Positions 9,132-20,254 are shown, numbered from the stretch's first letter. The stretch: 64,000 nucleotides of DNA from Providencia sneebia DSM 19967 (GCF_000314895.2 NZ_CM001773.1:2081185-2145184); one strand, 5' to 3'. The notes: generated by a model not told the origin, from the letters alone. A program made the numbers and translations.

Positions 9132-9953
9132 AATGGCCTCATACGTGTAAAAGAAATAACTTATTGAAATATAACACGCATTAGAAAGAAAGAGGTAAAT
9201 ATAATTTAGCTATGCATCAGAACTCACGTTGTCTGGTAAGGCAACGTTGGAAACAATCTTAAAATTAACTGTGTATATTAATGGTTAATAGATTAATTTA
9301 AATTAACAACATAAATATGTAACAATTGATAGTCGTTCAGATAGTATGGCAGAATATTGATTAGTAATAATTAAGTTAATAAAATCTGTTCTTTTTTTGA
9401 TGTGAAAAAGTAGGTGTTTTAATTAAATTAAATAAAGGAAACTTTTCTATACTTATAGAAAAGAATGAAAATTCTATTTATTTTGTAGATTAGCTTATGA
9501 TGTATTTGTACCGTGTATCACATAAACATAATTGTTGAATTGGTACATGAGAGTTTTAAATAATTATGAGGCAAACTCAGACGATAAGAAACACAAAGTC
9601 CATGTAATGCCATGAACTTTGTGCCTTTTTATGCGGAAATGATATTTAGTAGGGCAACGTGAAAATAAAGTGTCAGTTTACACATTAAACCTCAATTAAT
9701 AGTATAATTGCTTTATTTATAATGATTTAATTTTAAGTTATTAGCTTTGTACTCAGATGTGTACTTATTTAATTGAATCTATCAAATAAAATGGATTATT
9801 TTTGATAAAATTGGGTTTTTATAAATATTAAACTTATTTAGCAATTACTACGATGCAAGAGGGGAGCATAAGGTTATGTATTCCTTCTTTGTATAGCCCT
9901 ATTTGCTACGCATTATATGCTACATTTAGGGTTTTGCTACAAAGACATTAAAT
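9132..9953. other. Long AT-rich non-coding region, possible small RNA
   Basis: No protein gene is visible in these 820 bases. Two hairpins stand out. CTTTTCTAT/ATAGAAAAG at 9442-9463 is a perfect nine-base stem with a four-base loop. CACAAAGTCCATG/CATGAACTTTGTG at 9592-9623 has one mismatch and is followed by CCTTTTTATG. The second looks like an intrinsic terminator on the plus strand although no gene precedes it, so a small transcript ending near 9630 is possible. Confidence 0.35.
9592..9630 (+). terminator. Orphan intrinsic terminator
   Basis: A thirteen-base stem with one mismatch is followed by a run of five T. No coding sequence lies upstream on this strand, so it may end a small RNA or be left from a lost gene. 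Confidence 0.5.
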
Positions 9954-10116
9954 GTAAAACTACAGTGCTCTTCATAGCAATAGGTTTAGCGTTTACTGGT
10001 ATTGATATTCTGTTCTTGCAGCAACCGCAGCCCTTGCCAGACAAAATGGGTTTCGTTTCAGCGTACCGTGAGCCCGTGACTAAACCACTTTATGAATACG
10101 GCGACCCAGTGTATTG
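9954..10116 (-). pseudogene. Relic of an Rhs core
   Basis: The minus strand reads ETHFVWQGLRLLQEQNINTS then KR, a stop, and TYCYEEH. This is nearly the same as the ETHFVWQGLRLLQEQDINTG ... CQTYCYEEHGS segment of the intact Rhs gene (about 11620-11780), with an in-frame stop. The nucleotide match is clear over about 160 bases and then fades. It sits downstream of the Rhs immunity gene, where displaced core and toxin-tip cassettes usually accumulate. The plus-strand reading frame over this region is only its shadow. Confidence 0.8.
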
Positions 10117-10216
10117 TTATTTCAAGAAGGCTATACTTGTAAGGCAAATATTGAAAGCAGGGTTGCCCCTGCTGGTAGTTATGAAAAATATGAGGGTAGG
10201 ACAGAAGGCAGATATA

Positions 10217-10813
10217 TTATTTAGCGATGTAAAAATTAAATGCTGTGGCTGTTAAGTAGCGACCATCTGTACCATCATAAATTTTTGCAGCATCAGGCCA
10301 AGCAAAATATCGGGTCTCAGGTTTATCACGATAAAGTTCACCAGTTTCAGGATTAATGGCGTAAACCTTTTTTGCTCCTTTTTTAAAGATTTTCCAAACG
10401 GCTTTAACGAATGCATCTGTCTCAGGGTCTTCTGCTGGTTTATAAGAAGCTGATATTGTCCCATTTTTCAAGCATCCTGTAGCAAAACCAGCTTCCTTTG
10501 AGTGAATGAATTGAACTAATCCTTTGCCGACGAAACTACCCGAAAAACCAGCATTGTTTGGGCGTGGAAATACATAGTTATTTTTATAATCACTTATACT
10601 GGTTATATCACTATTGATGATTGTAACGTTTGAATTTATTGCACCATAACATAGGGAAATCGAATTTCTTACGGGGGGGTCAGGTTTATCCCAAACATAA
10701 TTGTCAATGAATTTAATTTCTTGAGAATAATCAACCAAGGCCTTTGAAAAGTTATCTTCATCTACTTTACTCATAAAAATTTCAATACCAGGCAGTTTAA
10801 CTTTAGCGGTCAT
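10217..10813 (-). CDS. Probable immunity protein of the Rhs toxin
   Basis: A 198-residue protein of no family I recognise. It starts 12 bases after the Rhs stop codon, with AAGGA at a good distance before its ATG, so it is almost certainly co-expressed with the toxin tip. In Rhs loci this position is held by the cognate immunity gene, which neutralises the C-terminal toxin of sister cells. The protein has no signal peptide and no membrane segment, as expected for a cytosolic binder of a nuclease-type toxin. Function is inferred from position only. Confidence 0.7.
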   Translation of the reverse strand: MTAKVKLPGIEIFMSKVDEDNFSKALVDYSQEIKFIDNYVWDKPDPPVRNSISLCYGAINSNVTIINSDITSISDYKNNYVFPRPNNAGFSGSFVGKGLVQFIHSKEAGFATGCLKNGTISASYKPAEDPETDAFVKAVWKIFKKGAKKVYAINPETGELYRDKPETRYFAWPDAAKIYDGTDGRYLTATAFNFYIAK

Positions 10814-10825
10814 ATCGAATCCTTT

Positions 10826-13800
10826 TTAGCGTTGTGTGACTGTGCCAGCAACCATGTTGTCAACATTCAATGCACCCGGTTGTAACGTGTTACCTTTAGG
10901 CACGGTAATAACAATAGCGTCTGGATTTTGTTGGGTGATTCGAACGGCATTATCCCATTCACGCTGTGTCATACCATTGACATTGCCTTTGTCTACAGTC
11001 TGAATGTAAACCGTGCGACCTTTTGCATCCGTGAATGTCATATCTGTATAAGACCCACCTTTACGACCTGTCACAGTTGGATTTACTGGGGGTAAATAGG
11101 TTTCACGTAATTCAACTCCTGTACCTATTTCTCTGCCACCATAGTTATGTGTGACTCCTGCGTTGTCTTTTACAAATTGATCCCGAACATCATCCATGTG
11201 TGATTTAGTTGCTGCATTACCACGTCGGCATAATCCCCACGGGTCAATCCACCCCAACGGATTAGGTGCATACGCATACAAATTCATCCCACCCAGCAAT
11301 CCAATCGGGTCAGGCATGATAAATCGGCCTATTTGTGGGTCGTAGAATCTAAAGGTATTAAAATGTAATCCCGTTTCAGTGTCAAAATACTGTCCGGCAT
11401 AGCGTAAGTTCTGCTCGAAGGACTCCATTTCACGTTCAGGGTCGGAGTAGAAACTTAATGGGCTACTGCGAACAAAACCAAAACGCTCATATTTCCCTGC
11501 CCACACCGTATTGCCTTGTGCATTGGTGACCTCAAGTGGGGCACTGTTAATGTCGCAGTGGTGCCAGTAATAACGGTAGTCTGCGGGTTGCTTCACGATA
11601 ACGGCGAGTGGGGTATAACTGCCGTGTTCTTCGTAGCAATAGGTCTGACATTTACCCGTATTGATATCCTGCTCTTGCAGCAATCGCAGCCCTTGCCACA
11701 CAAAATGGGTTTCGTGGCGTGTTAGCTTGCCATGAGCCCGTGATTCGACAACTTTATGAATCCGGCGACCCAGTGCATCGTAGTGATACTGGGCTTTCAT
11801 ATCACTGGTCTGGGCGATAACTAAACGGTTATCCCCATCATACTGATACGTTTGTTTGACTTGGTTGGGTTTTCCGCGTGAAATCACGTTACCATAGGAG
11901 TCATGGCGATATTGCCAGCCTTGGAATTGAAGTAGCCTATCCCCTTGTGGGCTTAGAGCTGGTGTTGATGGGGTTTGAGCCTCGATTTCTGATTGAGGGC
12001 GCTCTAACAGATTATCCGCACGGTCATAGAACAGCATTGCATCCCTATTTTCGCCACTGGCGACTTTTTTCAGTCGCTGCTCAGAGTCATACAGGTATTC
12101 CACCCAGCCCCGATAATGGTCTTCCATCGCGCCAAGGTTATCTTGCTCATCATAAAACCATTTTCGTGATGAGGTAATGCCGTTGAGTGGATGCTGTTTA
12201 TCGCGTGAGCTGAAAGTGCTTATTGTCCGTCCCAGCTTATCGTACTGTCGATATTGGGTTAGAGCACCTTGGGTACGGCTAATTTCACGGTGCAGGTTAT
12301 CCCGTTCAAATTCGGTGATTAAGTGCGGCGTACCCTCAACAAGGTGATTGATGGCAGTCGCATGCCCTGAACCGTAATAGAGCCAGTTGAGGCTGTCACC
12401 TTGAGGTAACGTCAGGCGGCTCAGGTTATTGAGTTCATCGTAAGCAAATTCGACGATATCATCGCCCGTTTGCTCACGGGTAATACGCCCAAGGGCATCG
12501 TAGGTAAAGTGAACTTGGTTCGCTTGCAAGCCCATTTCAAGGCCGAGTTGATTCGGTTGCCTCGACGCTACCAACAAGCGGTTTAGACTATCCCACTGGT
12601 ATTGATAGTTATCGGTGAAGGTTTCCCGTTGAGCAAGGTTACCCGCGGGGTCATACTGCAACAACACAGTGCGAGCAGGGGAAGGGAACACGCGGTCGCC
12701 TAAATGAGTTTCCTCGGCTAAACGTCCGAAATTGTTATAGCGATATTGCAGCAGCGTATCATCCGGTCGGATTTCTTCGATGAGTCGACCTTCGGCATCA
12801 CGGTTGAGTCGGTAACGTCCGCCATTGGCGTTTTCAATTGAAATTAATGCGCCTTCCGCATTGTAATGGTAGTGGATATGCCGAGCGAGTTTATCGATTT
12901 CGGTTGTGACGCGACCGAAGGCGTTGTATTGCCATTGACGCGGGGTATTGTCATTGCGTTGGTGATGGGTGAGGAGTCCTGCGGCATTCCATGCGAGTTG
13001 AACGGTGGACTCATCGGGCAACACGATGCGAATGAGACGCCCCGCCTCATCGTACTGGTACTCGGTGGCTTCCTGCAAGGCGTTGGTTTGAGAAACAACA
13101 TGCCCCTCATCATCATAACGCCAAATATGTTGTTTGCCCGAGCAGTCGCGGTGACGCAATATTTGCCCTCGCTTTGTCCAAAGAAACTCGCTGCGGCCTT
13201 GTTTGGCATCAATGCGAGCGGTTGGTCGCAGCGTAGTTTTAAAGTCATAGCGGTATTCAGTGGTTTGCTCCAGCGGGGAAATTTCTTTGATTAACCGCCC
13301 AAAGCGGTCATATTCTAAACGCGATTCAGTACTATCCGGCCAAAAGACGGTGATAAGGCGTTCACGTTCATTTTGATATTGCCAGCGGGTTTGGTTGCCA
13401 TTACCATCAGTGATACTAAGTAGTCGCCCGAGCTCATCCCATTCACTGGTTTGCGTATGTCCTTCGGCGTTACGACAGCCACACGGTAGCCCGAATTCAT
13501 CCCACAGCAGTTCGGTTTGGATACCTGTACGGTCAGTATAGTGAATAATCTGATAATCATCATTGAGTTGCCAACAGGCAGTTGTGCCATCTTGCCAATA
13601 CGCCGTTCGCGTGAGGTTAATATCATCGTATTCGAGGCGGTAACGTTCACCTTCGCTGGTCCTGTTTTCAATCACACGCCACAGATTATCGTTGGTGAAT
13701 TCCCAGTGATATTCACTGCGTAAACCATATTTATCCGTATGCCATGCCATGACACCTGCATCTGTCCAACCAAATTGGCGGTAAGGATGGTCGGTGTGCT

Positions 13801-15142
13801 GTTCGACACGCACCAGTTGGGCGTGCTCGTTATAAAAATAAGCACATTGACGGCGTGGTTGATGGGCATTCACATGATACACGGCAGTGAGGCGTGATAC
13901 GGTTGTCTCTTCAAGCTCAAAGGATTGGTATTCACAAGTGATATTCAGGTCACCGCAACCGGTAATCTGAATCAGTTGATGCTGTTCATTGTAGTGGAAA
14001 TGCTGCTCGTTACCCACATTGTCAACAATATGGCTTAATCGACTTTGACCTTCAGCACCAAAAGGGGGGTAATGGTAACGCAGCTCACCGGCATCTTGAA
14101 ACGTCCAACTGTCATCATCATTGTGAATTATCCAGCCTTGGGCAGCCTCACAAAAGCTACGATATCCGTGTGGAATGTCTGGAAACGGGAGGATATCCCC
14201 CGACAGGTTTTGCCAAACAAAGCCATCTTCGGTTTTTATTAATCGGCTTTCCCAAAAGAAGCTCCAACCCCGACCCAGAACCCCTTCATAAGCATAACTG
14301 CTTAAATAATTGCGTTGCCAGTAAAGCGGTAATTCAGACTCATAGGTAAAATCCAGCTCTTCTTCACCGTTTAATACTTTTTGCCCACCAATGATTTCGA
14401 CAGGACGGGTGAGTATACCGAAGGTGCCAATACTTAAGGATAACCCTGTAAAGGCTTTACCAAACCGGCAAAAGAAGCGACCGATTTTGGCACTGCTCGG
14501 TAATTTCTCCCACAGCTTTGCCACTGCCCCGGGGCCTTTTGCCGCCCCAGCACCAAAGCTTAAAAAGCCTGCGAATAGCATCGTCAAGTCAGAGGCTGTG
14601 GTGAGCCAAGAGGGAATTTCAGGCTCAATATCTTCGGTTGCTTGTGTATCGCCGCCAATTCTGACATTGGGGGAACCTTCTATTACCGTGGCATCACAGG
14701 TGGTTTTATCACCGACCCGAGAAGCGGGAAATCCATTGATGTACACCGAGCCGGAGCCTTCTGCCATTTGACGTAAGCTATTTTCCTTGTCACAGTTGAC
14801 CTGACTACGCGTGGCAATGGCAGCAGGTTTGCCATTAATGCGAACATTGTGAGAGCCAGTTTTTATTTCCCCACAGGGACTTAACGATTTAGACCCTGTT
14901 TCAACACATTTATCCCGTACCCATTCTGCCAGTAGTCCCGTGCCATAGCCAATGGCGAGTGATAGGCCAATCGCAAATACTCCAACGCCAATACAGCTGG
15001 CGGCAATACCGACGCCCATTAAGATACCGGAAACAACGGCACCCCCAATGGCGATAGCGGCACCTAATACTGTACCGACAAGCATTCCCCACATCGATTT
15101 GGAGTGACCGATAATGTCCCCGACTCTGGCGGCTTCTGGCAT
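10826..15142 (-). CDS. PAAR-Rhs polymorphic toxin, type VI secretion effector
   Basis: A 1438-residue Rhs effector. The N terminus has two adjacent hydrophobic segments (about residues 17-75) followed by a PAAR-like domain (CGEIKTGSHNVRINGKPAAI, then VYINGFPASRVGD and NVRIGGD). Many YD repeats follow (for example YRYDFKTT, WRYDDEGHV, YQYDEAGRL), forming the shell that encloses the toxin. The core ends with RFYDPQIGRFIMPDPIGLLG ... DPWGL. After about residue 1304 comes a 134-residue toxin tip containing GGSYTDMTFTDAKGRTVYIQ and TVD, which resembles tips proposed to have a PD-(D/E)xK nuclease fold; this is an inference. PAAR and the upstream Eag chaperone indicate export by a type VI system, whose structural genes are not in this window. 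Confidence 0.9.
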   Translation of the reverse strand: MPEAARVGDIIGHSKSMWGMLVGTVLGAAIAIGGAVVSGILMGVGIAASCIGVGVFAIGLSLAIGYGTGLLAEWVRDKCVETGSKSLSPCGEIKTGSHNVRINGKPAAIATRSQVNCDKENSLRQMAEGSGSVYINGFPASRVGDKTTCDATVIEGSPNVRIGGDTQATEDIEPEIPSWLTTASDLTMLFAGFLSFGAGAAKGPGAVAKLWEKLPSSAKIGRFFCRFGKAFTGLSLSIGTFGILTRPVEIIGGQKVLNGEEELDFTYESELPLYWQRNYLSSYAYEGVLGRGWSFFWESRLIKTEDGFVWQNLSGDILPFPDIPHGYRSFCEAAQGWIIHNDDDSWTFQDAGELRYHYPPFGAEGQSRLSHIVDNVGNEQHFHYNEQHQLIQITGCGDLNITCEYQSFELEETTVSRLTAVYHVNAHQPRRQCAYFYNEHAQLVRVEQHTDHPYRQFGWTDAGVMAWHTDKYGLRSEYHWEFTNDNLWRVIENRTSEGERYRLEYDDINLTRTAYWQDGTTACWQLNDDYQIIHYTDRTGIQTELLWDEFGLPCGCRNAEGHTQTSEWDELGRLLSITDGNGNQTRWQYQNERERLITVFWPDSTESRLEYDRFGRLIKEISPLEQTTEYRYDFKTTLRPTARIDAKQGRSEFLWTKRGQILRHRDCSGKQHIWRYDDEGHVVSQTNALQEATEYQYDEAGRLIRIVLPDESTVQLAWNAAGLLTHHQRNDNTPRQWQYNAFGRVTTEIDKLARHIHYHYNAEGALISIENANGGRYRLNRDAEGRLIEEIRPDDTLLQYRYNNFGRLAEETHLGDRVFPSPARTVLLQYDPAGNLAQRETFTDNYQYQWDSLNRLLVASRQPNQLGLEMGLQANQVHFTYDALGRITREQTGDDIVEFAYDELNNLSRLTLPQGDSLNWLYYGSGHATAINHLVEGTPHLITEFERDNLHREISRTQGALTQYRQYDKLGRTISTFSSRDKQHPLNGITSSRKWFYDEQDNLGAMEDHYRGWVEYLYDSEQRLKKVASGENRDAMLFYDRADNLLERPQSEIEAQTPSTPALSPQGDRLLQFQGWQYRHDSYGNVISRGKPNQVKQTYQYDGDNRLVIAQTSDMKAQYHYDALGRRIHKVVESRAHGKLTRHETHFVWQGLRLLQEQDINTGKCQTYCYEEHGSYTPLAVIVKQPADYRYYWHHCDINSAPLEVTNAQGNTVWAGKYERFGFVRSSPLSFYSDPEREMESFEQNLRYAGQYFDTETGLHFNTFRFYDPQIGRFIMPDPIGLLGGMNLYAYAPNPLGWIDPWGLCRRGNAATKSHMDDVRDQFVKDNAGVTHNYGGREIGTGVELRETYLPPVNPTVTGRKGGSYTDMTFTDAKGRTVYIQTVDKGNVNGMTQREWDNAVRITQQNPDAIVITVPKGNTLQPGALNVDNMVAGTVTQR

Positions 15143-15147
15143 GGCAA

Positions 15148-15579
15148 TTACCCTCTTGGTTGAAAGCTAAGCAAGAGAGTATTCATCCATGCCCATTGCT
15201 CATCGTTAAAGGCGCTAGGTGATGACATTGTAAAAATCAGGGTTTGGGTATTACTGAAAGGGTAAACGGCTTGAATTTGATAGACTTGCTGCTTTTTATT
15301 GGGGCGGTAGCGTGAACTGATAAGATGACCGTTAATGCCATCCTCACCGAGCACAGAAGGCTTTTCTTCAAGGAGTTGCCAATCTTTCAAGGAGCGTTGC
15401 AAAAGTTGCTTTTGGCGAACAACATAGTCATCAAAGGTTTCATCAGCGGGTTTGTCATCCCGAGAAATGTTAACCGCATTGCCAGTGGGGGAAATCAGAA
15501 TGTTGATGGTTTGTTCTTTGTAGCCCTCAGGCAGAATGACGCTACCTTCAGAAAAAATACAACGCGTTTCGTGACTCAT
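15148..15579 (-). CDS. Eag-type chaperone (DUF1795/DcrB-like)
   Basis: A 143-residue protein of the DUF1795 family, whose T6SS members (Eag chaperones) bind and shield the N-terminal transmembrane segments of PAAR-containing effectors before secretion. Sequence support is the family-like opening (CIFSEGSVILPEGYKEQTIN, then ILISPTG) and the closing MNTLLLSFQPR. It lies directly upstream of the Rhs gene with only five bases between them, and that effector has two membrane segments next to a PAAR domain, exactly the partner expected. AAGGGAA precedes its ATG, making it the first gene of the three-gene toxin cassette. Confidence 0.85.
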   Translation of the reverse strand: MSHETRCIFSEGSVILPEGYKEQTINILISPTGNAVNISRDDKPADETFDDYVVRQKQLLQRSLKDWQLLEEKPSVLGEDGINGHLISSRYRPNKKQQVYQIQAVYPFSNTQTLIFTMSSPSAFNDEQWAWMNTLLLSFQPRG

Positions 15580-15868
15580 TCAAATTCCCTTTTATCGGTG
15601 ATAATATATTTATGACTATCTTGGTTGGAAGGCAAAGATAATTTGTTGCGCATATTGTGTTAATGGATACGTATTTTAAGCGCCAATATACCGTCAAATG
15701 GCAATAAGGTAAATTTCATTTTATCTTATCCTAAATTTTATGCATCTCATGTCAGATAAACGCGATAAGGCGTTACTGAATCGCTCTAGTATTTATTTTA
15801 TTAGGATGTCATGCAGGTTAAATTTTGAAGTGACAATAAATTAATATTAATTGAAGAATAAAACACAA
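15580..15868. other. Upstream region of the Rhs cassette
   Basis: About 290 AT-rich bases, presumably holding the promoter of the Eag-Rhs-immunity operon, which reads leftward. I could not pick a convincing promoter. Confidence 0.3.
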
Positions 15869-16330
15869 TTAACACAGGCTTTTCCAATAAATCAAATACC
15901 GCAAATAATCCCTACCATCCTCTTGCAGCCAGCGCACCAACGGTTTCATGCTTTGATGGGGTAAATCAGGCCATTCACAAATCTCTCTTGGCTGATGAAT
16001 CTTTACCTCACTTAAGCTTTCCCATCCGGCATCATTCGGAACCAACAAGCCTTGCCATTCTTTTTATGCTACATGCGGGGTCGCTTCCAACAAGGCTGAT
16101 AGCTAATTCGTCCATGTTGCCGTAGTACGACCAATGGGGTTTCAGGGCGCAGCGTTGCAAGAAAACGGTAAAAACTGGCGTTGTTGCGGAGTGTGTCCTG
16201 ATAAATGTCATTTCTGTGGGATCAATTATGCATTGAAAGGGTTATACAGATTTCAATATATTACTGTGGCTGCATAGACCGATGAAAGTGATATTACTGA
16301 AACAGTGAAGATTAATGGGATAAGTTCCAT
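15869..16330 (-). pseudogene. Degraded gene of unknown family
   Basis: On the minus strand a long C-terminal piece is open from about 16063 to a stop at 15869-15871. It reads EWQGLLVPNDAGWESLSEVK, then IHQPREICEWPDLPHQSMKP and LVRWLQEDGRDYLRYL before ending. Upstream pieces in shifted frames continue it (YYGNMDELAISLVGSDPACS; NNASFYRFLATLRPETPLVV). Further up, a separate 25-codon frame (16253-16330) has a good AAGGAA site and reads like a signal peptide ending in SVYA. The whole looks like a frameshifted gene. I do not recognise the protein; an association with the Rhs cassette is possible. Confidence 0.55.
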
Positions 16331-16417
16331 CAAATTTCCTTTTTATTAAGATAGATTTGTTATTTGTTGCCTAGACTATCAATTAAATCTAATTAACACG
16401 CTGCTCTTAAGCAGGTA

Positions 16418-16693
16418 TTAAAATATAACCGTCATCAAATTAATTCCACAAAGTTTTGTATTCGCTAAATTGGCATTTGTTAGGTTTGCATGTGAAAGGT
16501 CAGCGTTAAACAATATTGCACCTTGTAAATTAGCGCCCGTTAAATTCGCTTTTGTAAGGTCACAGTGAGTTAAATCCGTATTTCTTAAATCAGCATATTG
16601 TAATGTAGCAAATTTAAGGTTCGCACCTGATAAGCAGGCGTGTTGTAGGTGGGTATGTGACAAGTTAGTTTCCAAAAAGTCTGCAATACTCAA
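16418..16693 (-). pseudogene. Pentapeptide-repeat protein fragment
   Basis: About 91 residues made of A(D/N)Lxx repeats (ANLKFATLQYADLRNTDL, then LTKANLTGANLQGAILFNADL). These fold as a right-handed quadrilateral helix. The first possible start is TTG, and the frame stays open upstream through SLSDGLSIADFLETNLS with no ATG before a stop, so the 5' end is probably missing. Complete members are usually 150-250 residues. It cannot be assigned a function: pentapeptide proteins include gyrase protectors as well as many unknowns. Confidence 0.6.
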
Positions 16694-16819
16694 ACCATCG
16701 GATAACGATTGGCAGCATCCATACTTGGAGATAGTATTAAAGCATAGTTGTTAGTATATTGCGGCGGCAGCGAAAATATTTATTATAGGTAGGTATTAAG
16801 CCTAAAATATAATTACTAG

Positions 16820-16858
16820 GGCACAGAACAATATCTATTAGTGAGTCTGTTCTGTGCC
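16820..16858. repeat. Perfect inverted repeat
   Basis: GGCACAGAACA (16820-16830) and TGTTCTGTGCC (16848-16858) form a perfect eleven-base stem with a 17-base loop. It lies downstream of the truncated TetR gene on the minus strand and may be its old terminator. No T tract follows on either strand. Confidence 0.5.
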
Positions 16859-16942
16859 AAGAGCGGACCTTTACGTATAGGAATATCGCGAATTAGTCGC
16901 ACATGAAATGTCATTCCCGGAGACATTATTTATTCAGACTTG

Positions 16943-17452
16943 TCAGTATGATTCATACAAACAGCGAATGCCTTCGATAATTTTATCTCGCTCGCCAGGA
17001 GAGCATTTGTAAAAATCAAAAAGTTCCAGGCAGTAGAGACCAGATAACGCCAGATATGCCAGGGCGGCAGCGTCTGGTTTTGGTCCTCTTTTTATCTCAT
17101 CCAAATCTTTGTTTGTGCAGGAACGCATGGTGTCCCTGATATTCGTATCGTTAGCTAACGATGCGCTGACCGCCAGTACTACTGCTCTCTCGGTATGACT
17201 GAGAGCATTACTGGCTGAAATAATTCGCGCATAGAGTGCGAGATGCGGGGTATTATTACTTTCCGCTATCGCTTGCTGAACACGTTCCTCCTCTGCTGAC
17301 ATAAGGCGACTGATGAGACCGCTGAGCAAATCTTGCTTTGACTTATGATCGTACATTACCGTTGCCTTACTGACGCCAGCCTCTTTTGCAACGGCATCGA
17401 TTGAAAGTCCAACTGCACCTTCCCGAAGCCCCCCCTTTCTGAATAGAAAAAT
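16943..17452 (-). pseudogene. TetR family regulator, 5' truncated
   Basis: The frame encodes the second half of a TetR DNA-binding domain and the whole ligand domain. In the same frame upstream of Met 17356 it reads FRKGGLREGAVGLSIDAVAK and EAGVSKATVMYDHKSK, the helix-turn-helix of the family. The first helix and a start codon are missing: upstream the frame runs into sequence of another origin and then a stop near 17508-17516. Starting at the internal Met would cut through the recognition helix, so the gene is unlikely to work. Its base composition is visibly more GC-rich than its surroundings, suggesting transfer. The right-hand break lies next to the ogr relic. Confidence 0.7.
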
Positions 17453-17525
17453 AAATGTATCAATTTGTTTTATATGAATAAAGTGAGCAAGATTAACGCA
17501 TCGGAATTGTTAAGAGGTGCTCACC

Positions 17526-17712
17526 ATGTTTCACTGTCCAAAATGCCATCACACCTCCCACGCGCGCACAAGTCGATATTTCTCTGATACCACAAAGAAG
17601 CGGTATCATCAGTGTCAGAATATCAACTGCAGTTTCACCAGGTGAAGTCGTGCCAGCACCGTCGCACCCAACATCATGCGGGCACATGGATGCGAATAAA
17701 AAATCATTGTAA
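17526..17712 (+). pseudogene. P2-like Ogr/Delta late-gene activator, internally deleted
   Basis: The start reads MFHCPKCHHTSHARTSRYFS, then DTTKKRYHQCQNINCSFTR and a stop at 17643-17645. This is the zinc-binding N-terminal half of phage P2 Ogr (E. coli P2: MFHCPLCQHAAHARTSRYIT). The C-terminal family segment is still present in another frame, VSPGEVVPAPSHPTSCGH, ending at 17712. The piece between (the normal SATF..T.E...RFIV part) has been lost. The four cysteines survive but the protein is truncated at 39 residues. AGAGGTG gives a proper ribosome site. It marks the remains of a P2- or P4-like element. Confidence 0.85.
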
Positions 17713-17928
17713 CGCATTGATTATTATATTTACTTTGGTGTTTTGAACCACTGCTAGATTTCTGCTTATCCCCAGGAACTAAATCATGGTGGTCGAGATT
17801 GCCTCCAAATCCTTTTGAGTAAGTGTGCATTTTGTACATGAGGGATTAGTCAACAAGGTCTTTATTTTAGATTATTACCTATGGTAAAAAAGAGAAAATT
17901 AAGAGTTTAGATATATAAGGTAATTAAA
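17713..17928. other. Junction between phage relic and defence operon
   Basis: A 216-base AT-rich stretch holds the promoter region of the downstream operon. On the minus strand an open frame begins at 17839 (MYKMHTYSKGFGGNLDHHDL) and runs into the antisense of the ogr relic. It lacks a ribosome site, and I do not count it as a gene. Confidence 0.4.

Positions 17929-20254
<2,326 letters not shown>

Noticed and set aside
9917-10255. 112-residue plus-strand reading frame
   Set aside because: It is the antisense of the Rhs core relic and runs into the immunity gene; the minus-strand reading matches Rhs.
11516-15092. Many 60-140 residue frames on both strands within the Rhs gene
   Set aside because: They are shadows of the intact Rhs reading frame and have no ribosome sites or family features.
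16820-16858. Terminal inverted repeats of an insertion sequence
   Set aside because: The eleven-base arms are only 17 bases apart with no transposase, and they do not match IS26 or IS1 ends.
17493-17839. Two 74-residue minus-strand frames over the ogr relic
   Set aside because: They overlap the antisense of recognisable Ogr sequence and lack ribosome sites. One begins MYKMHTYSKGFGGNLDHHDL and could be a gene start fragment, but nothing supports it.
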